This document shows, piece by piece, positions 25,774-34,696 of a stretch of 37,430 nucleotides of DNA. Numbering within the stretch: position 1 is the first letter of the stretch; each line of letters opens with the position of its first letter. The notes below the pieces were generated by a model. That model saw nothing but the letters and a program-made list of their open reading frames with translations. It ran no database searches and was not told the origin of the DNA. Source of the stretch: an uncultured Coriobacteriaceae bacterium. Lineage in GTDB: Bacteria > Actinomycetota > Coriobacteriia > Coriobacteriales > Coriobacteriaceae. The DNA lies in assembly GCA_944322175.1 (NCBI GenBank), contig CALUOB010000007.1:1-37430 (forward strand). The letters run 5' to 3'. The position numbers and the translations under genes were made by a program.

Positions 25774-27729
25774 CTACTCGTACTTATCCCTCACGTCCTG
25801 GTAGAGGAGGTCGGCCGTCTTAAACGACGTGACGAGAATCTCGTGCCACCCATTCCCGTAGGGGCCAAATTCGTAGGGACGCGTAACGAACACTACCCCG
25901 TCGTCGGTAATGTAGTACCGATCAGGATCGTTCACTATGTCATCGAAAGAGGCCGTGCTCGGGTCCCCCGCGCTGTATTCCTCGGGATGCTCCGCAAAGA
26001 ACTCGCGAAGCCCCGTCTCGGCAGCACTCGCCAAAGAAAGACCCGACTCCCCGTCGCCCAGAGCCTTCCCGACCGACACCTCTTCGCCCGTTCGCAAGTC
26101 ATACGTAGAGCCCGTAACCGCAGACATGCCGTGCGCGCCCCCACCGTACTCGTAACGCTCCTCGCGTACGCTTGCGATGCCATCCTTGCAATAGGTGATA
26201 TCGACGTTGTACTCCTCCGTATACATAGACGCATCGCTCGAAGTCCAGGCCCTGGCGTCCTCGACCATCTCGTCAAACTCGTCCTTGATTCTCTTGTTCA
26301 GATCCTCAAGAGCCCCCGAGGGTTCGCCCCCTGAAAACTGCGGATAACTCCAGGTCCTAGCGGTATCGGGTCCTGGGCTTTGTTCCGCATAGCTATGCGA
26401 GGCAAACGTCACCGTCTCCTCGACGACCTCAGCGGTGAAGTCGCTGTCATCGGAGCGATCTTCAGCAACGTCATCCTCTTGCTCAGTGCCATCCTCTTGC
26501 GCAGCATCATCCAGTAGCCCGCTCTTGTTGGTGAACAGATCAACATAGCTTTTTTGCTCTTCAAGCATATTGATCCGCGTTTCGTACCATGCCTTTGTTG
26601 TTTCGTCAGGATCTTTAAACTCGTCGATTATTTGTTGAACGCACGAAAGAATCCCTGACTCGTTAATCACGAGCTGATACAACAAGTACTCTCCGCGAGC
26701 ATGAACTGTAATAAGCAAATCGTAGATCGCACATTTTTGCTGAACTGCAGCATAGGACGCCGCCACGTCATCATCGTTGGGGTTCACCTCGATCTCGTCC
26801 GCAGCAGAAGACAATGCCTCCGCAACGTGCGTCAGTACCTTGATTTCTTGATACCGCTCAAAAGTGTTAGTGGTTCCAAAGGCAATATCTCCCACCAGAA
26901 TGGCGCCCTTGAAAGTGAACTCGCCCAGCGATAAGAGGGCCCCCGCTGCCTTTCCCCCATAATCAATAAGGAGCATAAGACCCTCATCGTCATAGAGGTC
27001 CGTCTTTTTGAGCAGCTCCATCGAGTAGTCTTTCATAAATGTGTCAGCCTGAAAGGACGACAATCTGCTCCAGTTGCCGAGACAGTACCTCATGCGCTCC
27101 TGAAGCAGCGACTTGTTGATCCTCAGCAAACGCCTCGCCGCGCTGCGCAAATATGCATCGCTCGAGCTGTCAACAATAGCCTGAAGAAACGCTTCCGACT
27201 CTGAATAGTCCTGCGCTATCGCCTCGATAAAATGCGCTTGATTGGCAGATTCTACAATTGCACCCGCGCCCGACACGGCAGTGTCGAATAAATCATCCAC
27301 GCCTTCGGGGAGCGTGGATCCGATAACGGTCTCCGCAAGATCGGCTACAGTCTCCCCAACCTCAGGCATTTTGATATCAGACGTCGCCGACTGACTTTCA
27401 ATCTGATTCGCCAATCCAGCTTGATGAAGAGCCATGAGTTCTGAAAGAACCTGGGCATACGTGTCTTCACTCGGGAGCACGTCGAGAGCATAGGAGGCCA
27501 GATCGATAACTTTCTCTTGCGCACCCGTGTCTTCTATGAGTGTCCAGTACCCATTGACGCTAGGTTCCCCCAAGTATTCCTGGAAAATCTCTTCGTGCTT
27601 AGCAAACCCAGCAATCGCCGATTCTCTCCAATCATCTCCAAAAGCAACCCGGGGAAGATTTGCACCCATCAAGGAGGCAGCAAGTAGCCCACACACCGCG
27701 ATACGACAGAACCGCCTTACGCCCTTCAT
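25774..27729 (-). CDS. Secreted protein with C-terminal RsiV/DUF3298-like domain
   Basis: The 651-residue protein has an N-terminal signal peptide (basic MKGVRRFCR, hydrophobic stretch, likely cleavage near residue 31), a mostly helical region (about 35-400), an acidic Asp/Glu linker (about 405-440), and a C-terminal domain (about 445-650) with YEYGGGAHGMSAVTGSTYDLRTGEEV and GVVFVTRPYEFGPYGNG, as in DUF3298/RsiV-type and PdaC N-terminal domains. Unlike its neighbours it has no zinc ribbon. Its ATG overlaps the stop of the preceding gene (ATGA), so it is coupled. Codon usage in the helical region (about 26500-27500) is visibly more AT-rich than the cluster, suggesting separate origin. Confidence 0.75.
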   Translation of the reverse strand: MKGVRRFCRIAVCGLLAASLMGANLPRVAFGDDWRESAIAGFAKHEEIFQEYLGEPSVNGYWTLIEDTGAQEKVIDLASYALDVLPSEDTYAQVLSELMALHQAGLANQIESQSATSDIKMPEVGETVADLAETVIGSTLPEGVDDLFDTAVSGAGAIVESANQAHFIEAIAQDYSESEAFLQAIVDSSSDAYLRSAARRLLRINKSLLQERMRYCLGNWSRLSSFQADTFMKDYSMELLKKTDLYDDEGLMLLIDYGGKAAGALLSLGEFTFKGAILVGDIAFGTTNTFERYQEIKVLTHVAEALSSAADEIEVNPNDDDVAASYAAVQQKCAIYDLLITVHARGEYLLYQLVINESGILSCVQQIIDEFKDPDETTKAWYETRINMLEEQKSYVDLFTNKSGLLDDAAQEDGTEQEDDVAEDRSDDSDFTAEVVEETVTFASHSYAEQSPGPDTARTWSYPQFSGGEPSGALEDLNKRIKDEFDEMVEDARAWTSSDASMYTEEYNVDITYCKDGIASVREERYEYGGGAHGMSAVTGSTYDLRTGEEVSVGKALGDGESGLSLASAAETGLREFFAEHPEEYSAGDPSTASFDDIVNDPDRYYITDDGVVFVTRPYEFGPYGNGWHEILVTSFKTADLLYQDVRDKYE

Positions 27730-28282
27730 CGCGCATCGTCCTCAGTAAGCGCATTCACAGCCTTGATAAGCTCGCTCTCGAGCACGGCCTCTTTCTCCGC
27801 GTCCTCGTCAACCATGGCAACGCTGCCGTTAGCCCTTACGACAGTCACCTCGCACGCAACGTCCACGACATCGTAGTCGCCGTTGTTTAGATGTTCCGCC
27901 ATGAACTCTTCCGGATCGCCTTCATCGAGGCTCTCACGCATGAGCACATCAAAACACGGAAGCGTCGCGGTTGCCTCAATAGTCTGCTCGCCGCTCTTCG
28001 TCGTTTCCTCTTCATTGAACGATATGTCAACCAAAGAAAGTGGGTCGATTGCGACCTTTCCCGCCTCAGCCTCCGCCTCGGCAGGACCGCTCCCGCCAAA
28101 CAGCCCGTCGAGCCGTATGACGCCAGCAAGGGCAAGAGCGGCGGTCACCCCAACAGCGGCAAGAGCAACGCCCAGCACGGCGCCGGCCGCCAAGGGCCAG
28201 CGGCGCTTGGGCGCCGGGGCGCCACACACGCCGCAGAACTTTGATCGCGCGAATTATCAGATCCGCACTTCTTGCACTTCAT
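27726..28282 (-). pseudogene. Zinc-ribbon membrane protein gene with frameshift in the zinc ribbon
   Basis: ATG at 28282 starts MKCKKCGSDNSRD, matching the N-terminus of the M4/VWA protein (MKCKKCGANISRKKKFCGVCG). At about 28240-28246 the frame breaks: a one-base deletion (or -1 shift) is needed to reach SKFCGVCGAPAPKRRWPL, which then aligns residue for residue with the paralogue. The second frame (open to 27726, about 167 codons from GTG 28229) encodes a membrane helix, then an extracellular region of about 120 residues ending ALTEDDAR. The first frame ends at 28145. Possibilities are a real pseudogene, restart at the internal GTG giving a protein without the first CxxC, or an assembly error. 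The stop overlaps the next ATG. Confidence 0.75.
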
Positions 28283-28370
28283 GACGCCTACCCACCTTGA
28301 GCTCGCATGGTTTACCCATGCCCTTAGAGGCCTCTTACCATGAGCGGCAGAAACAACCCGGCCCTGTAAC

Positions 28371-31300
28371 CTACGCCGCCGACCTACGGCGTACCAGGGC
28401 GCGGTCGATGGCAAAGATGCCGCCTCCCGCAAGCACAGTGACCGCTGCGCAGCCCGCGACCGTCAGATTTACCGCTGCGCTGTTATCTATCTTCTCGGCA
28501 TCCTCTCCGGCTTTTGCCTCGTAGACCTCGTCGAGAATACCGTCGCCGTCAATGTCGACCGTCAGGCGCGTGCGATCCGAAACCTCGGCCGTCGTGGCAA
28601 TCTCGGTCCCCTCTTCAACGTCGATGCCATCAAAGGTGCGGAAGTCGGTATAGTCGCCGTCGCTGTCGGCAAAGCCAATGGAATAGTCCATCGACCCCTC
28701 GCCGGTGCCCTCGATATCAATGTCGTACGCCGGGCCCTCTCGCAGGCGCAGCACCTTAACGGCGTCTTCCTCTGTTACATAACCGTTCTCGTCCAGCTCG
28801 TCTTCAAAGGTGATGGTGCCAAACGACGTACGCGTATTCCGATCGTCAACAGACGAATTGAGCTCCTCGCCGTCGTAGCGCACCGTCACATCAACCGGGC
28901 ATGCAGCACGCACGTACACAAAGCGCGTACCGGCAATTTCGTCTGCAATATCGGTAAAGAAGCCCTTGAGCTCGCTCGCATCGGACACCTCGTAATGGCA
29001 TCCGTCGCTCGCCATGGCCGAAAGCAGGGCATAGCCGTCGGCTCCCTCTTCAAAGCCGACCGTGTAAATCTTGACGCCCTCTTCCTTAAGCTCTTCAGCG
29101 TAGGCGATAAGCTCGTCGCCCACCATGCCCTCGTTGGGCGCACCGTCCGACATCAGCACGATGATCTGCTTGTCGGCGTCACCAGCGGCCAGTACATCCT
29201 CCGCCTTTCTCAGGCCATCCTCGATGTTGGTGTTGCCCGACGTCGAGAGACTCGCGATGCCACTCGACAGCCGCGCCTCATCGCTCGTGAGCCCTTCCAC
29301 GATCGTGGCTTCATAGCTGTACGAGACAAGACCCACGTCCGCACCGCTCGCAAGCGCCGTATCCACAAAGCCGTCGGCGCCTTTGCACATTTGGGTCATT
29401 TTGTTGCCCGACATAGAACTTGAGATGTCGAGCACCAGCGCCACGTCGCGCGTGCCCGGCCCCTCGCCCACAGGCTCGGGCAAGCTATCGGCCCCTTTCT
29501 TCTTGGTCTGCTCCACCTCGTCGCCCCAAGGGGTACTGATCGTGAGAAGATCTCGGCCGTCGTCGGCAACCATGACCATGATCTTGAAAGACTGGTCGCT
29601 GTTGGCATCTTCGACGGTAAGCCGGTAACTTACCTCGTGCTCGAACTCCAAAGGCATCGGATCCGAAGAAGTCGGCGTGAGCGTATAAGGCGACTCAACG
29701 AAATAGTCCGCCTGCCGTGCTTCGGGCTTCAGCTCAGCGCGCTCGGCGTACATCTGCGCGCCTCCCGCGTCATAATCGGCAAGCAGAATCGAGGAGTCGT
29801 CGTCACCGCTGTCGGGACCCGGCGTCGTAAGCATCGACTGCACGGTAACCGTGTAATCGGCATAGGGCTTGGAATTGACGTCGAGCACCTGGATTTTCGC
29901 GTCCTTCGTAACCCGGTAGACCTCGTCGTTGAGGACGCCGATCTTGACCTCGTCAAACGCCGCTGAGATCCGTTTGAGGTTTTCCTCGGTCATAAGATCA
30001 CTGTCGATCATGGTCTGGGCCACGCTCTCGGCAATAGCCCTGAACTGCTCGAACGTACAATCACTCGGCATCAGCATGAACGAAAGATACACGAGCTGAG
30101 CAAGCTGGTCCGTGCTGAGCTTCTCGCCGTCTAGACCGTCGCTGTTGCACATGAGATATGCCGCATGAGAGACCACCGTGCTGTTGTTATGCACGTAGCC
30201 GTTGTCGTGCTCCTCATCGGTCAGGCCAGGGTCACCCCATGCCTCATCGCCGACTTCGGCAGGATTCTTCGAATCGTCAGGTTTTGAGATGTTTCTTGAC
30301 CCTGTATGAAGCCAGTCGCAGCTATTGTCCATGCGACCGTCGTTGTAGTCCTCGACCAGTTCGCCGAAAATGTCCGAAGTTGCCTCCATTAGAGCGCCAG
30401 ATTCCCCTTCGTACACCATGGAGCTCAGCGTCGCCTCGACAGAGTGCGTAAACTCATGCGCAACGGTATCAAGGGCAATATCGTTCTTATGGCCAAAGCA
30501 AATGAACGTAATATGCGGACCCACCGTCAGCGACATGGCATTACCGGAGTCGTCTACGCCCTTAGAGGTAACAAACTTCGTTCCAGCAACGACCGTCATG
30601 CTGCCGTATTCGCCATTGAACCCCTTGCGACCGAGAACGTATCTGTAGAAGTCCAAACAGCGCTGCGTGCGCTCAAATGCTGTCGTAGCGCGCACTTTAT
30701 TGCTATCAAACAGTTCCTGCTCACTGCCCTCAATCGCCGACAGAACCGATCCGCCTACACGCACATCTGCCGCTGAGACAAACGCGCGTTCGGCGACCGT
30801 CTTACCGCCCCTCGTCAGACGGTAATACCTATTTCCCACATGCGTATCCTGCAGGCGCTTGCCATCGCTGTCGAGAAAATATGCACTTCCGCTTCCGATA
30901 ACGTCCATGTTGTACGTATTTCCGTTTTCGTCAGATCCCTCCGTATCGAAAACCTGAATCTCCTTCTCTCCGGCGTCAACCCCCAACAGGCCGCTTGCGT
31001 CGTTGCTCAACTCGTAGGAATTCTCCCCCGTCTTCCACACTTCCACGTCAACGGTATTGTCATCTTTGTCTTTGCCTGAAATTGTCTCGATGCCATCCGT
31101 CCGCATCAAATCCTCTTCGGTCAAGATCTCCCCACTCGCCGCATCGACAAAAAACGACCGAGCCTCCGAAGCACCGTAAGCATCTATTTGCCATGCAAGA
31201 GCAGGGTCATGATCGCCAAGCGAATACACGCACAAACCCGCAGGGCCCATCTGGCTCCAGTCGCCCTCATCGGCCACCGTCTCAAGCGCTTCGTCCTCAG

Positions 31301-31823
31301 TGATCTTGGGATCGGTATCCACATCGCTGATCGGCAGGTAATTGCTCGTAAGAGCTGTGGTCTCGCCGTCTTTATCCGCGCCCATAGCCACGCTGCGGCC
31401 GTACACGGGAATGCCCTCGTACATCTGGGCATATCGGTAAAACGTCGTGTCGAGCGCCTCATTGGTCTGCGAGAGGCTGAGCTGCTCGCCAACATCCTCG
31501 ATGCCAAGAGCCGAGGCAACGTCGTCGAGCGCGTCGAGCGCCGAGTCCTCGTCGGTTACCTTCACGTCGGTAAAGCCGCCATTGAGCTGCAGGTAATCAC
31601 CGTCCATGTAACCTGTCGGCCCGTTTTCGCGTTCGCCCAAGACGCGCCCAACGTCAACGACCCCCGCAAGGGCGAGGGCTGCCACTACAGCGCCTGCAAT
31701 GACAAGCACGCCGGCAATGCCGCCAACCACAAGCGGCCAACGACGCTTAGGCACAGGCGCCCCGCACACGCCGCAGAATTTCTTCTTGCGCGAGATATTC
31801 GCACCGCATTTCTTGCATTTCAC
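28371..31823 (-). CDS. Zinc ribbon - helix - M4 metallopeptidase - VWA - helix protein
   Basis: This 1150-residue protein combines, in order, a cytosolic zinc ribbon (CKKC...CGVC, 3-20), a membrane helix (about 29-55), FTP and PepSY-like propeptide regions (about 70-240), a thermolysin-type M4 peptidase (about 300-630; HEFTH at 456-460, third zinc ligand Glu480 in GALMEATSD, exactly 20 residues on), a VWA domain (about 793-965; MIDAS DISSS at 799-803, later Thr and Asp in NTNIEDG and MSDGAP) and a C-terminal helix (about 1118-1142, then RALVRRR). The peptidase should face outside and be held at both ends. GTG at 31823 has a Shine-Dalgarno (AGGTGAG) overlapping the previous stop, so it is coupled. 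Catalytic residues look complete. Confidence 0.85.
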   Translation of the reverse strand: MKCKKCGANISRKKKFCGVCGAPVPKRRWPLVVGGIAGVLVIAGAVVAALALAGVVDVGRVLGERENGPTGYMDGDYLQLNGGFTDVKVTDEDSALDALDDVASALGIEDVGEQLSLSQTNEALDTTFYRYAQMYEGIPVYGRSVAMGADKDGETTALTSNYLPISDVDTDPKITEDEALETVADEGDWSQMGPAGLCVYSLGDHDPALAWQIDAYGASEARSFFVDAASGEILTEEDLMRTDGIETISGKDKDDNTVDVEVWKTGENSYELSNDASGLLGVDAGEKEIQVFDTEGSDENGNTYNMDVIGSGSAYFLDSDGKRLQDTHVGNRYYRLTRGGKTVAERAFVSAADVRVGGSVLSAIEGSEQELFDSNKVRATTAFERTQRCLDFYRYVLGRKGFNGEYGSMTVVAGTKFVTSKGVDDSGNAMSLTVGPHITFICFGHKNDIALDTVAHEFTHSVEATLSSMVYEGESGALMEATSDIFGELVEDYNDGRMDNSCDWLHTGSRNISKPDDSKNPAEVGDEAWGDPGLTDEEHDNGYVHNNSTVVSHAAYLMCNSDGLDGEKLSTDQLAQLVYLSFMLMPSDCTFEQFRAIAESVAQTMIDSDLMTEENLKRISAAFDEVKIGVLNDEVYRVTKDAKIQVLDVNSKPYADYTVTVQSMLTTPGPDSGDDDSSILLADYDAGGAQMYAERAELKPEARQADYFVESPYTLTPTSSDPMPLEFEHEVSYRLTVEDANSDQSFKIMVMVADDGRDLLTISTPWGDEVEQTKKKGADSLPEPVGEGPGTRDVALVLDISSSMSGNKMTQMCKGADGFVDTALASGADVGLVSYSYEATIVEGLTSDEARLSSGIASLSTSGNTNIEDGLRKAEDVLAAGDADKQIIVLMSDGAPNEGMVGDELIAYAEELKEEGVKIYTVGFEEGADGYALLSAMASDGCHYEVSDASELKGFFTDIADEIAGTRFVYVRAACPVDVTVRYDGEELNSSVDDRNTRTSFGTITFEDELDENGYVTEEDAVKVLRLREGPAYDIDIEGTGEGSMDYSIGFADSDGDYTDFRTFDGIDVEEGTEIATTAEVSDRTRLTVDIDGDGILDEVYEAKAGEDAEKIDNSAAVNLTVAGCAAVTVLAGGGIFAIDRALVRRRSAA

Positions 31824-31833
31824 GGCAGCTCAC

Positions 31834-32484
31834 CTACCTTGTGCCCGCAAAGGACGCCTGAGTCGGACGGCGGCTTGTGCAATACAGTACAAGAGCAACA
31901 ACGGTCAGGCCGAGAAGTGCTATGAGCCCTGCGGCCCACTCGGCAATCCATTCCGAGAAAAACGCAGCGACGTATTGCAGAGGAGCCGTTGACGACGAGG
32001 AGGAAGCGGAAGAGGAGCCCCAAACGGTGCCCAAAACCGCCAAGCTTCCAACCAACGCGACAAGTGCAACCAGAAGCGGAAGTGTCCTGAGCAGCGGGTG
32101 CGCCAACGCCTTGCGCGATCCCAACGCAGCCCCCAGTAGTCTCAAAGCCAATAGCGCCAGAAGCACGGCAAGCGCAAGCCCCAGCGCATACCACACGGCG
32201 GTGGAAAGCACTGCCTGCGACACGTCGTACATGCCGAGAAACGCGCTCAGCTCCTCGTACCGCGCAAAGACATTGGCCCCGAAGCCGACAACGAGAACCG
32301 CTCCGAGTGCTGCGCAGGCCACGAAGAGCAGGCGGCTGCCGACCATGCCGAGGCTTGTATTGGCAAAGCTTCCCGCCTGAAAGCGACCAGAAGCCGAGCC
32401 CTGGGCTTCCGTTAGCGAAGCGCCGCAGCGCCCGCAAAACGAAGCACCCCGGGGGAGCCTGTTACCGCAACGAGGACAAAACAA
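31834..32484 (-). CDS. Zinc-ribbon protein with four membrane helices
   Basis: The protein (about 216 residues) starts with a zinc ribbon (CPRC...CGRC), then four hydrophobic segments: two before and after a short loop near LGMYDVSQAV, then LLRTLPLLVALVALVGSLAV, and a final one before a short basic tail. No enzyme motif is seen. The start is uncertain: TTG at 32484 with GGTGA 5 bases upstream gives MFCPRCGNRLP, the usual start for such ribbons; GTG at 32493 is an alternative, while 32583 would add a run without a ribosome site. It lies between the four-ribbon protein and the M4/VWA gene; its stop overlaps the latter's Shine-Dalgarno. Confidence 0.7.
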   Translation of the reverse strand: MFCPRCGNRLPRGASFCGRCGASLTEAQGSASGRFQAGSFANTSLGMVGSRLLFVACAALGAVLVVGFGANVFARYEELSAFLGMYDVSQAVLSTAVWYALGLALAVLLALLALRLLGAALGSRKALAHPLLRTLPLLVALVALVGSLAVLGTVWGSSSASSSSSTAPLQYVAAFFSEWIAEWAAGLIALLGLTVVALVLYCTSRRPTQASFAGTR

Positions 32485-32508
32485 CGCAATCACCGACCAT
32501 AAACAGCA

Positions 32509-32528
32509 CGCGCCCCCAAGGGGGCGCG
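32509..32528. repeat. Strong GC hairpin inside the zinc-ribbon cluster
   Basis: CGCGCCCCC and GGGGGCGCG form a perfect 9-bp stem with a 2-base loop between the stop of the four-ribbon gene and the start of the next gene. There is no T tract, so it is more likely an RNA-stability or pausing hairpin than an intrinsic terminator. Confidence 0.5.
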
Positions 32529-32543
32529 CCGACAGACCAATCG

Positions 32544-33476
32544 CTACAAATACAGGCTGTACCGCATAGGATCGAGATACCAATGTCCGTTGCTCTTGAC
32601 CACGCCGATCGTCATGGTGCGCTCTTCCTCGTCGTCGCCGTCCTTGTCGACAACGGTAACCTCAACCTCATACTCTCGGCCCTCGGACACATCGGGTACG
32701 TCCGCCTCGGCGTCGTCGTAGAAATCCTCAACATCCTCAAGCTCACTGTCGCGGTACGGGTCTTCGTCCACGATCTCGTACTCATACGTCCAGCCCTTGC
32801 CGTACAGATCGGCCATAGTATCGAAGCTGTTCTCGCGGTTCTCCTCGATCCAGTCGCGCATGTCCTCGTCGTCGTAGTTCGCTTCGTCCATCACAGCGTT
32901 CACATACGCCGGATCCATAAAGGGCATGCTGTCGTAGCCCGTATCTTCGTTGAGACAGAACTCGAGGTAATCCTTCACCACATCCTCGGGATTGTTGCCG
33001 CGGAAGAAGATGAAGAAGATGCCGACTGCTGCCAGCACGACTACGGCAACGACCGCCACGGCACCGATGCCGATAGCCTTATAGTTGGCAGCCTTCTTCT
33101 GCTTCACCACGTAGCCGCACGTAGGACAGGCCGAGGCGCCCGAAGGCAGAGGGCTCCCGCACTGCGGGCACGTGCTTCCCATGGCACCGGCTGCACCTGC
33201 CGAGCCTGCACCGAAGCGATGCCCGCACGACGGGCAGAAGCTCGCCCCCGCCGGCAGCGGAGCGCCGCACTGGGGGCATACTGCGGGCATGGACGGAGAA
33301 GCTGTGGCGCCAGTCGCCGAAAGCGGACGACCGCAAACACCGCAGAATTTGGTTCCGGGCTTTACCGGAGCGCCGCAGCCCGGGCATACCGCGCCCTGCT
33401 GCGGAACCTGGTGTCCGCACGAGGGACAAAACGCCGAGCCATCGGGAATGACCGAGCCGCACGAGGGGCAATTCAT
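32544..33476 (-). CDS. Membrane protein with four tandem double zinc ribbons and an extracellular domain
   Basis: The 310-residue protein has eight CxxC motifs in four repeating modules (about 3-21, 31-49, 67-85, 103-121; patterns CPSC-CPSC, CPGC-CGVC, CPQC-CPSC, CPQC-CPTC), each following a 'G..(I/L)P.G..FC' spacing. A lysine cluster and a membrane helix (about 134-160) follow, then an acidic extracellular domain (about 163-310) starting NPEDVVKDYLEFCLNEDTGYD and ending in VVKSNGHWYLDPMRYS, NTF2-like as in TcaA-type proteins. The Shine-Dalgarno GGGTAGG overlaps the stop of the upstream gene. The tandem ribbons suggest a cytosolic platform for binding a partner. Function unknown. Confidence 0.82.
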   Translation of the reverse strand: MNCPSCGSVIPDGSAFCPSCGHQVPQQGAVCPGCGAPVKPGTKFCGVCGRPLSATGATASPSMPAVCPQCGAPLPAGASFCPSCGHRFGAGSAGAAGAMGSTCPQCGSPLPSGASACPTCGYVVKQKKAANYKAIGIGAVAVVAVVVLAAVGIFFIFFRGNNPEDVVKDYLEFCLNEDTGYDSMPFMDPAYVNAVMDEANYDDEDMRDWIEENRENSFDTMADLYGKGWTYEYEIVDEDPYRDSELEDVEDFYDDAEADVPDVSEGREYEVEVTVVDKDGDDEEERTMTIGVVKSNGHWYLDPMRYSLYL

Positions 33477-33482
33477 CTTTAC

Positions 33483-34145
33483 CTACCCTTCCAGTTTATG
33501 GCCGCATGACATGCAAAACGTGCTCTGAGGCTTATTGGTTGCCCCACATGCAGGGCAGATCTTTGCCGCCTGCGCCGCGGGAGGCGTCACCAGCACGGCA
33601 CCCATTGGCGCGGTCTGCTGCTGCGCAGGAGTCACCGGCTGGGCAGGCACCGTCGGTTGGACCGGTGCCGCCGGTATCGTCTGTCCGCAGCTCATGCAAA
33701 AGCGATCCCCCGCGTTAATGGGCGAGCCGCAATTTGGGCACAGCGTGGTCCCGGCAGAAATGGAGGGCTGCGAAACCGCCATGTCCGATCCGCAGTACGG
33801 GCAGAAGCGAGAGTCGCCGTTTACCTCGCGATGACAGATCGGGCACACCCGCCGCGTTTGAACCGTCATCAGCTGTTGTTGCAGACTTGAGATTTCAGCA
33901 TTGAGGCTATCGACGAGTGCGACCTGACCTTTAAACTCGGCAGTGGCATCCCCGTGATGTCTCTGACAATATGCTTGGCCGATCTGCTCGTAGATCCCCT
34001 GAATGCGCTTCCTGCGCTCCTCTATGGACGAATTGATGCGCGCGGTCTCGCCAAACTCGCGCGCTCGACCGCCGATCCCCTGAGTAAATCCCGTAACGCG
34101 CCGGCCGATCTCGCTAAATGCGCTATCGATGGTGATATCTGCCAT
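33483..34145 (-). CDS. Soluble coiled-coil protein with three double zinc ribbons
   Basis: The 220-residue protein has no membrane helix. Residues about 10-95 are helical and charged (IGGRAREFGETARINSSIEERRKRIQGIYEQIGQAY..., LVDSLNAEISSLQQQL), likely a coiled coil, followed by zinc ribbons CPIC...CPYC, CPNC...CMSC and, after a Pro/Gln/Val-rich linker, CPAC...CMSC at the C-terminus. ATG at 34145 follows GGGAGG at 6 bases. It opens the operon that continues with the four-ribbon membrane protein 6 bases later. A cytosolic partner or adaptor for the zinc-ribbon membrane proteins is a reasonable guess. Confidence 0.82.
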   Translation of the reverse strand: MADITIDSAFSEIGRRVTGFTQGIGGRAREFGETARINSSIEERRKRIQGIYEQIGQAYCQRHHGDATAEFKGQVALVDSLNAEISSLQQQLMTVQTRRVCPICHREVNGDSRFCPYCGSDMAVSQPSISAGTTLCPNCGSPINAGDRFCMSCGQTIPAAPVQPTVPAQPVTPAQQQTAPMGAVLVTPPAAQAAKICPACGATNKPQSTFCMSCGHKLEG

Positions 34146-34625
34146 GCATCCTCCCGGTCGTTCCCAAGCGACACGTGCAAAACCGAGCCTCAAGCTGCTA
34201 TCAGCGGCTGGAAAAGCGCCGAGCAGCGCATGAGCAGATACTCTCGACCGCAGGACTGGATCCGCTCATCAAAGTCTATTGTCGACCACATTTTCTGCAC
34301 AAATCCAAACTTATACTACACGACCCCGCAAGCACAAATGAGCACCTTCGAGATTTGTTACGTTTTAAGGCACAGGGCAGCATCCGCGAGCCAGATCCCT
34401 CCGTCCTTCTCTGGCTCGCTTGAGCACATACCACCGTGTTCACGCTCAATGCACTCTGCGATCGAGATGTCCCAGTCCCGCAAGAGAACCGACCGCTCCG
34501 GCCCGACCGTTGCGAGGCACCGTCTTTTGAGGCAAAGCGCTTCCCGTTGCGTAACATTTGAGCGCATGTCCTAACGAGCGCAGCCAAGGCAGTCCGAACG
34601 GCATCCAGCAAATGACAACTGCCTT
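34146..34625. other. AT-richer intergenic stretch with no confident gene
   Basis: This region of about 480 bases precedes the 33483-34145 gene and must contain its promoter, though none is convincing. Short open frames exist on both strands (for example a 69-codon one at 34358-34567, minus, containing RDWDISIAECIEREHGG), but they lack ribosome sites and recognisable motifs. Base composition is less GC-rich than the surroundings; it may be remnant DNA. Confidence 0.5.
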
Positions 34626-34644
34626 CCACCCGCTGAGCGGGTGG
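34626..34644. repeat. Hairpin 1 of a tandem pair
   Basis: CCACCCGC-tga-GCGGGTGG, a perfect 8-bp stem with 3-base loop, 7 bases away from a second hairpin. Paired, closely spaced subterminal hairpins like this are found at the ends of IS200/IS605-type elements and in REP elements; that link is inference, since no transposase is present. Confidence 0.6.
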
Positions 34645-34651
34645 GTTTCCA

Positions 34652-34672
34652 TGCCGCGCGTACCGCGCGGCA
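34652..34672. repeat. Hairpin 2 of a tandem pair
   Basis: TGCCGCGCG-tac-CGCGCGGCA, a perfect 9-bp stem with 3-base loop, next to hairpin 1 and 25 bases from the terminator at 34697-34737. Confidence 0.6.
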
Positions 34673-34696
34673 CAGGCTAAAGTCTTGAAATCACAA

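Noticed and set aside
34358-34567. 69-codon minus-strand frame
   Set aside because: The sequence looks somewhat protein-like, but it has no Shine-Dalgarno, no known motif and lies in AT-richer DNA; kept only as part of the intergenic note.
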